Source of the DNA: UBA4416 sp040389965
GTDB lineage: Bacteria > Bacteroidota > Bacteroidia > B-17B0 > Aurantibacillaceae
DNA length: 64,000 nt
Direction of reading: 5' to 3'
NCBI GenBank assembly: GCA_040389965.1
Contig: JAZJZF010000023.1
Coordinates: forward strand, 62,001 to 126,000
The first letter of the stretch is position 1. Every line of letters starts with the position of its first letter. The notes below the pieces were generated by a model. It was not told the origin of the DNA, did not search any database, and saw only the letters and a list, made by a program, of their open reading frames with translations. Below are positions 18,230-25,271 of the stretch, piece after piece. The position numbers were made by a program, and so were the translations under genes.

Positions 18230-18805
18230 TTGAGCGCAGATTTAAATAACGAAAAGGAGTTTGTAAAAGAACAGTATGAGCATTTGCTTAAGCAATATGG
18301 GCAGGAACAAGCTGTTCTCTTATCTCACCATGGAGAACTGTCTCAAAGCGTTATTTCTAACCTCGAAGAAACGGTTGAATCGAAGGTAGCAGAGCTCGAA
18401 ATTGCAAAAGGACCTTTAAAAAAGATATTTTTTATTAGTGTGGAAACACTTCAAAATATGCTGATCCACGGGCATAAAAATAACCAGGGCCATCAGCATA
18501 ACTTCTTTATCCTAACTAAAAACGGGGTAAAAATGAACGTTGTTTCTGCTAATTTAATTGCTAATAGCGCTATTCCCGCTTTAGAGAAGCAAATTGATAC
18601 CATTAACTCCTTCGACGACGAAAAAGCTTTAAAAGCGTATTATTTAGAGCACCTCGAAAATAATACCATGAGCGATAAAGGCGGTGCTGGGCTTGGATTT
18701 ATTACCATTGGCATGAAAAGTGGAAATAAATTAAAAGTGGATTTTCAGAAGATCAATGACCAGTTCTCTTTATTTACATTGACGTCTACGGTTAGCTTAG
18801 GCTAA
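18230..18805 (+). CDS. SiaB-family protein kinase (DUF6272)
   Basis: A 191-residue protein with a likely TTG start 5 bases after the kinase gene; no in-frame ATG lies near. It resembles SiaB, the atypical kinase of the SiaABCD partner-switching pathway of Pseudomonas. Visible marks are KKIFFISVETLQNMLIHG with the HxHN-like GHQHNFFIL, and SDKGGAGLGFITIGMKS, a glycine-rich nucleotide-binding loop of the GHKL type. In that pathway the kinase phosphorylates SiaC and a SpoIIE-type phosphatase (SiaA) reverses it. A SpoIIE phosphatase is encoded at 32580-34577. No SiaC is visible in this window. The 3' end overlaps the convergent amidohydrolase gene by 9 bases. Confidence 0.75.
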   Translation: MSADLNNEKEFVKEQYEHLLKQYGQEQAVLLSHHGELSQSVISNLEETVESKVAELEIAKGPLKKIFFISVETLQNMLIHGHKNNQGHQHNFFILTKNGVKMNVVSANLIANSAIPALEKQIDTINSFDDEKALKAYYLEHLENNTMSDKGGAGLGFITIGMKSGNKLKVDFQKINDQFSLFTLTSTVSLG

Positions 18806-19949
18806 TACCTTTACCGAATAAGTCCCTTTTTCATTACTGATTACATTAATTCCCGGGTTTTTACCCTTTTCCAACAGGCCGTAAGTGTTTTCCATTCCCA
18901 AAAAGGTGGCCCCATTGTATGTGGCTGCTTTTAACAGTAATTCTAAAGGTATTGCGGGTTTATATGCTAACAGGCAGTTTATTTCGTTTATAACAGATAA
19001 GCCTGAATTGCTGGCTAAACTATCTGTACCAAGTGTTAAAGTGCATCCGGAGCCGCTTAAAATGGCCGTATCAGGCAATGTGTTTTCAATATACAGGTTA
19101 GCATTAGGACATAAGCACCAATATAAGTGTGGATGGCTTTTTTGAGCTATGTTTAAGTCTTCCTGAGAGGCAAAGGTATTATGAACCAAAAGCATATTTA
19201 CTGCCTTATGAAAGGTCGGGAGCACAGTTTGGAGGCTGCTTTTGCCTGATGCGGTAAAATAAGTAACGGGTAAATTAAGGGTTTCGTAAAGCCTTAAATA
19301 ATTGCCGGTTTTGGTCATAAAAAAATCGTTTTCGGCTTTGCTTTCCTGGTTATGAATACTGCTGGGCTTATTAGTCAGGGCACAAGCGTCTGTGATTTTT
19401 TTTATTAATTCTAATGAAGTGCTGTAAGGCGCATGTGGCGCTAAAGAAGCAGCTAAGCCTTTANNNNNNNNNNATCTCTAAACCGGCATCAAACACCAGA
19501 TTGGCCCGCTCGGGATTTAAGGCTATCAATTCTACAAAGGTGTGGTAATAAAGCTTTGACTGTTTTTTGGTCCCGGCAGAAAGGGCTGAATTACTGATAT
19601 CGCCCACTGCTACAATTCCCGCAGCTTTCATGTCTTTGTCTGCTTGTAGCATATATTCCTGTTGTTGCTCGGCAGCAATGTCGTTGCGGTGCTTAATAAC
19701 TGATAAGCCAAAATCAACAATCCCTGTATGGCGGTTAATTTTGTCTTTTAAATGACTGAGTTCGAGGTGGCAATGTGTATTAATAAATCCGGGAGTAAGT
19801 ATACCGTGATAGTGCTCGATCTTAGTATTATCAATGCTTTCAGCGGCTATGAGGTCTGTAATGGTGCCGTCTTCTTTTAAAACAAGGACTGTATCTTCTT
19901 TTAAAAATTCTTTACCCGAAAAAATCTGAGAAGCTGATATAAAGCGCAT
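18797..19949 (-). CDS. Amidohydrolase family protein (deaminase-like), interrupted by an N-gap
   Basis: One gene split by 10 unknown bases at 19464-19473. The N-terminal part (start chosen at 19949, MRFISASQIFSG) carries the metal motif THCHLELSH. After the gap the frame continues KGLAASLAPHAPYS and SIHNQESKAEND, then the catalytic aspartate in GTDSLASN. These match zinc amidohydrolases of the TRZ/ATZ and cytosine-deaminase type. The two halves are one base out of frame across the Ns, which only means that the gap length is not exact; family comparison suggests roughly 8-10 residues are missing. Substrate is unknown. Confidence 0.78.
19464..19473. other. Assembly gap (10 N) inside the amidohydrolase gene
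   Basis: Ten undefined bases. Sequence on both sides is coding for the same protein. Confidence 0.98.
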
Positions 19950-20037
19950 GATGATTAAGTTAGAGTGGATTGGAATGCCTGTTCTAAAGCGGTAGAACAG
20001 GTTGAGCGGATTGGTAATGAAGAACAAACACCCCGTC

Positions 20038-20091
20038 TGTCCCGATCCCGATATTCATCGGAACGGGACAGCCACCCCTCTGAAAGAGGGG
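20038..20091. repeat. Tandem pair of GC-rich hairpins (REP-like intergenic element)
   Basis: The first hairpin pairs TGTCCCG (20038-20044) with CGGGACA (20064-20070), with an inner CCGAT/ATCGG pairing. The second pairs CCCCTCT (20075-20081) with AGAGGGG (20085-20091) around a 3-base loop. The block is far more GC-rich than its surroundings and resembles dispersed palindromic repeats seen in intergenic regions of environmental Bacteroidota. Genome-wide copy number cannot be seen here. Confidence 0.6.
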
Positions 20092-20178
20092 AATGAGAAC
20101 TGGTAAAAGCCAGTAAGGAGTAGTATAACATGCTTTGAATTGAGGACTAAATATAAAACTTTTATCATGAATTAAACT

Positions 20179-20186
20179 TATCTTTG
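20179..20186 (+). promoter_or_regulatory. -7 promoter box for rlmN (TATCTTTG)
   Basis: A perfect TAnnTTTG box ending 11 bases before the rlmN ATG, giving a leader of about 8 bases. No clear -33 TTTG. Confidence 0.5.
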
Positions 20187-20197
20187 TAGCCTAAATC

Positions 20198-21259
20198 ATG
20201 GTTACGAAAAAAGACATACGCGCCTTAACGGAAGAACAGCTCATTGAGATCCTGAAAGAAAAAGGAGAGGCGAAGTTTCGTGCAAAACAAATTTATGAGT
20301 GGCTTTGGAAAAAAACGGCTCATAATTTTGATGATATGTCGAACCTCTCAAAGCCGCTGCGCGATTGGTTAAAGGAAACCTTTGTGATTAATGCGGTAGC
20401 TGTAAGCGATATGCAGGTAAGCAACGACCGCACTATTAAATGCGCTATGAAATTGTGGGATGGTAATGTTGTGGAAAGTGTATTGATCCCCACAAAAACA
20501 CGCATGACGGCCTGTATCTCTTCACAGGTAGGGTGTAGCTTAACCTGTAAGTTTTGTGCAACCGGTAAATTAAAACGTTTACGTAATTTAAATGCGGATG
20601 AAATTTATGATCAGGTAGCACTTGTCAAAAATTTATCTGAAACCAAATACGACCAGCCACTTACCAATATTGTGTATATGGGCATGGGAGAGCCTTTATT
20701 GAACTATGCTGAAATGATTCGTTCGGTGGATAGAATTACTTCGCCTGATGGATTAAATATGAGTCCGAGCCGCATTACAGTGAGCACTGCGGGTATTGCC
20801 AAAATGATCATGAAGCTGGGCGATGATAAAGTAAAATTTAACCTGGCGCTTTCATTACACGCAGCAAATGATGAAAAGCGGAATCACATCATGCCTATCA
20901 ATGAAAGTAATTCTTTAGATAATCTGGAAGAAGCCCTCAATTATTTTTATGAGAAAACAGGATCACGTGTAACGTTTGAATATATTGTGTTTAAAGACTT
21001 TAACGACGGAATACAGGATGCACGTGAGTTAGCCGATTTCTGTAAAAAAACAACCGCCAAAGTAAATATTATCGAATACAATCCTATTGATGATGGCGAA
21101 TTTAAACAAACGACTCCTGAACGTTTGGAAGCTTTTGTGAAGCACCTTGAAAGTAAAGGAGTTATCGTAAATGTTAGACGTAGCAGAGGTAAGGATATTG
21201 ATGCTGCTTGTGGCCAGTTAGTTAATAAAAACAAAACGGCTCAACCGGTGTTTAAGTAA
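20198..21259 (+). CDS. rlmN: 23S rRNA (adenine(2503)-C(2))-methyltransferase RlmN
   Basis: A 353-residue radical-SAM methyltransferase that methylates C2 of A2503 in 23S rRNA and A37 in some tRNAs. The iron-sulfur motif CxxxCxxC is intact at C113, C117 and C120 (GCSLTCKFCATGKLKR). The GMGEPLLNY motif and the C-terminal catalytic cysteine in KDIDAACGQL are both present. Length and order are standard. It stands alone after a REP-like element and has its own promoter box. Confidence 0.96.
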   Translation: MVTKKDIRALTEEQLIEILKEKGEAKFRAKQIYEWLWKKTAHNFDDMSNLSKPLRDWLKETFVINAVAVSDMQVSNDRTIKCAMKLWDGNVVESVLIPTKTRMTACISSQVGCSLTCKFCATGKLKRLRNLNADEIYDQVALVKNLSETKYDQPLTNIVYMGMGEPLLNYAEMIRSVDRITSPDGLNMSPSRITVSTAGIAKMIMKLGDDKVKFNLALSLHAANDEKRNHIMPINESNSLDNLEEALNYFYEKTGSRVTFEYIVFKDFNDGIQDARELADFCKKTTAKVNIIEYNPIDDGEFKQTTPERLEAFVKHLESKGVIVNVRRSRGKDIDAACGQLVNKNKTAQPVFK

Positions 21260-21307
21260 ATCATATCGTTCTATTCTGGTATTACAATATATTGTCTAAC
21301 TTTTTTT

Positions 21308-21418
21308 CTTGACAAAAAAAGTTACAAAAAAGTCAAGGTGAAACGCCAACCACCATTTTTTAGCGCACATGCCTGCCCAGGAAACGGAGTGAAAAATGGC
21401 GGTTCGCACCGTTTCACC
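21308..21418. repeat. Large nested palindromic intergenic element
   Basis: The left unit pairs CTTGAC (21308-21313) with GTCAAG (21332-21337). The main unit pairs GGTGAAACG (21337-21345) with CGTTTCACC (21410-21418), with inner arms ACCACCATTTTT and AAAAATGGCGGT that match except for one position. The arms enclose about 30 bases. It lies between rlmN and a prenyl synthase gene with no coding potential seen. It may be a mobile palindromic repeat or a structured RNA; the absence of any encoded protein argues against an autonomous element. Confidence 0.6.
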
Positions 21419-21541
21419 AAATCAGCCGCACCATTACTAAAGTATGCAGTAGCTTATCTAGTGATTATATCAGGTAATAATACGGGTAATTAAAGCTTTT
21501 TTACTACTTCTTTTAATCCTATATTTACGCTACTTTTTAAC

Positions 21542-22516
21542 GTGGATATTGTTGATCAAATAAAAGCCCCCATTAGTGTAAACATGGATGAGTTTGAAGT
21601 TAAATTCAAACAATCGATGAAAAGTAATGTGCCTTTACTGGATAAGATAACTACTTACATCGTTAAAAGAAAGGGCAAACAAATACGCCCTATGTTCGTT
21701 TTCCTGAGCGCTAAATGTGCAGGGGAGTTTAATGAAAGTACTTATCGTGCTGCTTCTTTAATAGAATTATTACATACTGCAACCTTAGTGCATGATGATG
21801 TCGTAGATGACAGTAACGAACGCCGAGGTTTCTTTAGCGTGAATGCTTTATGGAAAAATAAGATCGCTGTGTTAGTAGGCGACTTTTTGTTATCTAACGG
21901 ATTATCCCTTTCACTTGATCATGATGATTTTCATTTATTAAAGATTGCCAATAATGCTGTTCGGGAAATGGCGGAGGGTGAATTGCTTCAGATTGAAAAA
22001 GCGAGAAAGCTTGATATTTCTGAACAAGTGTATTTTGAGATCATTACCAAAAAAACGGCAACACTTATTGCTGCCTGCTGTGCTGCAGGTGTAGCCTCGG
22101 TTAGCACAGACACAAAACTGATTAATCAGTTTAAAGAATTTGGAATAAATACGGGTATTGCTTTTCAGATAAAAGATGACCTGTTTGATTTTGGAGATGA
22201 TACAAGCATTGGGAAGCCTACAGGGATTGATATTAAAGAAAAGAAAATGACTTTGCCTTTGATCTATGCTTTAAATAATTGTACCTGGGTAGAAAAACGA
22301 AAGATCATTAATATTGTAAAGAATCATAATAACGATCCTAAAAAAGTGGCGGAGGTTATAAACTTTGTGTACGAAAAAGGAGGGATCAAATATGCCGAGG
22401 GAATTATGCATCAATACAAAGAAAAAGCACTGAACCTTTTAAGTGCTATTGCAGACAGCCCTTCGAAGCAAAGTTTGATTCAGCTTGTAAACTATTCTAT
22501 TGAAAGAAAAAAATAA
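21542..22516 (+). CDS. Polyprenyl synthetase family protein
   Basis: A 324-residue trans-prenyl diphosphate synthase, probably making the octaprenyl-type side chain of menaquinone. GTG is the likely start. The first aspartate-rich motif is HDDVVDD (residues 84-90), the second is DDLFDFGDD (about 207-215), and the RGKQIRPMF basic pocket is present. The glycine before the first motif and EGELLQ in place of GQ are typical of long-chain synthases. It appears intact, in contrast to the disrupted relative at 53605-54607. It overlaps no other gene when the downstream lipoprotein is started at 22521. Confidence 0.88.
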   Translation: MDIVDQIKAPISVNMDEFEVKFKQSMKSNVPLLDKITTYIVKRKGKQIRPMFVFLSAKCAGEFNESTYRAASLIELLHTATLVHDDVVDDSNERRGFFSVNALWKNKIAVLVGDFLLSNGLSLSLDHDDFHLLKIANNAVREMAEGELLQIEKARKLDISEQVYFEIITKKTATLIAACCAAGVASVSTDTKLINQFKEFGINTGIAFQIKDDLFDFGDDTSIGKPTGIDIKEKKMTLPLIYALNNCTWVEKRKIINIVKNHNNDPKKVAEVINFVYEKGGIKYAEGIMHQYKEKALNLLSAIADSPSKQSLIQLVNYSIERKK

Positions 22517-22520
22517 GGAC

Positions 22521-23012
22521 ATGAATAAATTAATGTATAGCGTTATTGCATTGGCGGGGTTTAGTTTGCTATTTGTAGGTTGCAGAAGCAACGAAGTAGA
22601 AAAAGACGCAAAACGAAAAGAAGATTCTATTAAAGCGGAAGCTGCCAAGCCTAAAGAAAATAATGCGAACAGCCAGTTTGCAACACCTGCGCCTGATGCA
22701 GATTACACGGGCGATTACGTAGATAAATACCCCAACGGCATTATCAGGGCATCGGGCTTTTTCAGGTTCGGGCAAAGACATGGTCAATGGATGTATTTTT
22801 ATGAGAATGGTATTAAATGGAGCGACTGCTTTTACGATAAAGGAAAGAAGCATGGAGAAACCATTGTTTATTTTCCTAACGGACAAATTCGCCAAAAAGG
22901 CTGGTACAAAAATGATCTGCGTGATAGTCTCTGGTTCTATTATGACGAAAGCGGTAAAGAAATTGACAAGCGTGCTTTCCGAAATAATGAGGAAACAGGA
23001 TTAGTGAATTAA
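22521..23012 (+). CDS. MORN-repeat lipoprotein (YwqK-like)
   Basis: A 163-residue probable lipoprotein. The start at 22521 is chosen because it gives a clean signal peptide with lipobox LLFVGC (Cys21) and follows an AAGGAC site; an upstream TTG at 22500 would overlap the prenyl synthase gene. A charged Lys/Glu linker to about residue 55 leads into three or four MORN-like repeats (YPNGIIRASGFF, GQRHGQWMYFYENG, GKKHGETIVYFPNGQ, WYKNDLRDSLWFYYDESG). Such repeats often bind lipid or protein surfaces. Proteins of this type are often labelled YwqK antitoxins, but no toxin is adjacent and I see no reason to call it one. Confidence 0.78.
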   Translation: MNKLMYSVIALAGFSLLFVGCRSNEVEKDAKRKEDSIKAEAAKPKENNANSQFATPAPDADYTGDYVDKYPNGIIRASGFFRFGQRHGQWMYFYENGIKWSDCFYDKGKKHGETIVYFPNGQIRQKGWYKNDLRDSLWFYYDESGKEIDKRAFRNNEETGLVN

Positions 23013-23038
23013 GAGTATTAATAGACGGACTTTCTGAT

Positions 23039-24388
23039 TTATCGGGCATTAAACAACCATCCACTTGGATCCATGGTTTTTTGGCCTTTCCAGAGTTGAA
23101 GGTTCATGCTGGTTTTGCCGTCTTCATCTATAATTGTTCCAATAATTTGTTTAGTAGAAACTTTCTCTCCTTGTCTTACAGCAGGCTTGTCGATATTACT
23201 GTACACACTTAAATACTCGCCATGTCTTATTATAATGAGCCAACCACCTGTTGGCGAAGCAGCCACACCGGTTACTTCTCCCTCAAATACGGCTCTTGCT
23301 TGTGAGCCTTTAGCAGTACAAATATCCACACCATTATTATTCATCATAAAGCCCTTAATGGCAGGATGCTCATATTCGCCATAAGACTGACATATTACAC
23401 CTTTTACAACAGGCCATGGTAGTTTACCTCTGCTACTCGAAAAGTCTGCTCCCAAAGCCTCTGCCTCCTCTGTTAACTCAGGTGCTGTAGGTTTAACAAC
23501 GGCAACCGGTTTAGGCTCTGTTTTTGTTTTAGATTCTTTTGTTTTGGCTTTTGTTTTTGCAATCTTTTCTGCTTTGGCGGCTTTATCGGCAGCTATACGT
23601 GCAGACTCATCGAGCTTACGTTTAATTTCTGCTTCAATCAATTTTTTAATGGCAATCTGTAAATTCTCAGCATCACGTTTTTTCTTTTCAAGCTCTTCTT
23701 TTAGTTCTTTTTCCTGTTGTTGTAATTCGCTCAGTACAATTTCCTGTTGTTGTTTCTCTCCATCGAGCTGCACTTTTTCATCTTTTTCGTTACCCAGCAG
23801 CACATTTTTTTGGTGTCGCTCTTCTTCCAGTTCTTTTAGTTTTCCAGTAAGCACCAATTGTGTAGAAACAATTTCTTTGGCTTGTTTCTTACGAAATGCC
23901 GTGTATTGCTGAAAATATTTAAGTCTGATGTAAGCCTGATTAAAATCTCCCGAAGCAAATAAGAACATGAGCTTAGTGTATGAATCCTGGTTGCGTTGTG
24001 CAAAGTAGATCATCTTGGCATATTCACCTTTCAGTTTTTCGAGGTTTAATTTCAGTGAATTAACTTCGCCCGTATTTTTTTTGATGCTTGAATTAATACG
24101 GGAAAGCTCTGTGTTAATAGTACTGATAAGCTCTTCACGAACTTTTATTTTGGTATTGATAACCACAATGTTATTGATCTGCGATTTCTTATTAGCCTTT
24201 GTCTGGCTCAGCTGATTATTAAGCTGCTTGATATCGTCGTTGAGTTTATTTTTTTTACTCTGAAGATCTTTTTGTGAAGACACTTTAGTTTGTGCAACCA
24301 GTACCACATTGCAGAAAACTATAAAAAAGAAAAATAGCCCTAAGTAAACAAGGTTATTTTTTTTCTTTTTTAATAGGGATAGGATCAT
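23039..24388 (-). CDS. EnvC-like murein hydrolase activator with degenerate LytM/M23 domain
   Basis: A 449-residue protein: a hydrophobic leader (about residues 13-33), two long coiled-coil stretches (about 35-140 and 170-300, rich in Lys, Glu and Gln), a Lys/Thr/Pro linker, and a C-terminal M23-type domain (about 335-449). The zinc ligands of active M23 peptidases are missing: the HxxxD region reads NNGVDI and the HxH region reads LQLW. This is the EnvC/NlpD situation, where the domain activates amidases and does not cut peptidoglycan itself. Its start overlaps the DUF4292 gene by 35 bases. The neighbours (DUF4292, TPR lipoprotein, nucleotidyltransferase) are a recurrent Bacteroidota gene order as I recall it. 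Confidence 0.82.
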   Translation of the reverse strand: MILSLLKKKKNNLVYLGLFFFFIVFCNVVLVAQTKVSSQKDLQSKKNKLNDDIKQLNNQLSQTKANKKSQINNIVVINTKIKVREELISTINTELSRINSSIKKNTGEVNSLKLNLEKLKGEYAKMIYFAQRNQDSYTKLMFLFASGDFNQAYIRLKYFQQYTAFRKKQAKEIVSTQLVLTGKLKELEEERHQKNVLLGNEKDEKVQLDGEKQQQEIVLSELQQQEKELKEELEKKKRDAENLQIAIKKLIEAEIKRKLDESARIAADKAAKAEKIAKTKAKTKESKTKTEPKPVAVVKPTAPELTEEAEALGADFSSSRGKLPWPVVKGVICQSYGEYEHPAIKGFMMNNNGVDICTAKGSQARAVFEGEVTGVAASPTGGWLIIIRHGEYLSVYSNIDKPAVRQGEKVSTKQIIGTIIDEDGKTSMNLQLWKGQKTMDPSGWLFNAR

Positions 24389-25241
24389 AACTTTTTGGTA
24401 TGTTCAGCGGCATTTTTTGCGGCTGATTAATTTCTATGCGAACATAGTTAATTTTAAGGTTTATTTTCTTCTCTGCACTAATATCAATATCAACATGATG
24501 TGGTGCAAAAACCGAGTCAATAGCCACAAATTTCGAATAAGTAGCGCTGAACTTACGGTTGGTGGTTACATCGATGAAGTCATTATTTATAATTTTAAAC
24601 GTTTCGGGGTCAAGCGTCATGGTTTGTAACGATCGTTTTAAGGAATCCTGCCCGGTAGTTATACGTTTCAGTTTGCGTTTTCGTTCGGTACTTAACAAAT
24701 AAAGACAGTTTGTTCTGTCGGCCGATGGTTTCATTTTAGAGTCATCATCATCAAAATCGGCGCTATTACCAAATAAAGCGGCCTGTAACAGATCAAAATC
24801 GAGGTCAGCATTAAGCAATTGGTTTATATAATTGAAATCGCCTACAAAGTATTGCTTTTTTATATACACCACCATTTTAACGGTATCGCGGGTTATTAAG
24901 AGCTTGGCAACATCAATAAGTCCTATTGCCTGTATTTGTATCCATATGGCACTGTCTTTTCTGCCTCTTATTCTTACGTCGAGGTTTTGATCTTCTCCGT
25001 CAACAAGTGTTTGTACATCGGCCTTGGCATAGATCCATTTGTAAGCCAGTTCTTTTTGCTTTAGATTTTTAGTTAAAGCTTTAGATGTTTTATACGATAA
25101 ATGACATCTGCCCTGAATGGTATCTTCAGTTTGAGTAACAGGTGTTTTCTGAATGTTTTTTTTGGTTTTACAGGCAAATAAGAACAGGGTTAGTAGTAAA
25201 GCGCCAAGAAAGGGAATATAGAGTTGTTTTTTGTAATTCAT
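24354..25241 (-). CDS. DUF4292 domain-containing lipoprotein
   Basis: A 295-residue lipoprotein with lipobox LFLFAC (Cys24). The body matches DUF4292: KWIYAKADVQTLVDGEDQN, RGRKDSAIWIQIQAIGLIDVAK and LLNADLDFDLLQAALFGNS. The pattern of beta-strands with a buried hydrophobic face recalls LolA/LolB-type lipoprotein carriers, so a role in lipoprotein or lipid handling at the outer membrane is possible but inferred. The gene lies between the TPR lipoprotein (30 bases upstream) and the EnvC-like gene, which it overlaps. Confidence 0.82.
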   Translation of the reverse strand: MNYKKQLYIPFLGALLLTLFLFACKTKKNIQKTPVTQTEDTIQGRCHLSYKTSKALTKNLKQKELAYKWIYAKADVQTLVDGEDQNLDVRIRGRKDSAIWIQIQAIGLIDVAKLLITRDTVKMVVYIKKQYFVGDFNYINQLLNADLDFDLLQAALFGNSADFDDDDSKMKPSADRTNCLYLLSTERKRKLKRITTGQDSLKRSLQTMTLDPETFKIINNDFIDVTTNRKFSATYSKFVAIDSVFAPHHVDIDISAEKKINLKINYVRIEINQPQKMPLNIPKSYDPIPIKKEKK

Positions 25242-25271
25242 TTAATTTTAATACGTTTTTATGTCAAAAAA

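Noticed and set aside
20028..20197. tRNA gene in the GC-rich block
   Set aside because: The stems do not form a cloverleaf and there is no TTC-containing T-arm or acceptor stem.
22521..23012. YwqK-type antitoxin
   Set aside because: No toxin gene is adjacent; the protein is a lipoprotein with MORN repeats, which does not suit a cytosolic antitoxin.
23544..23912. Serine- and phenylalanine-rich plus-strand ORF
   Set aside because: It is the antisense of the Lys/Glu-rich coiled coil of the EnvC-like gene; composition is explained by that gene.
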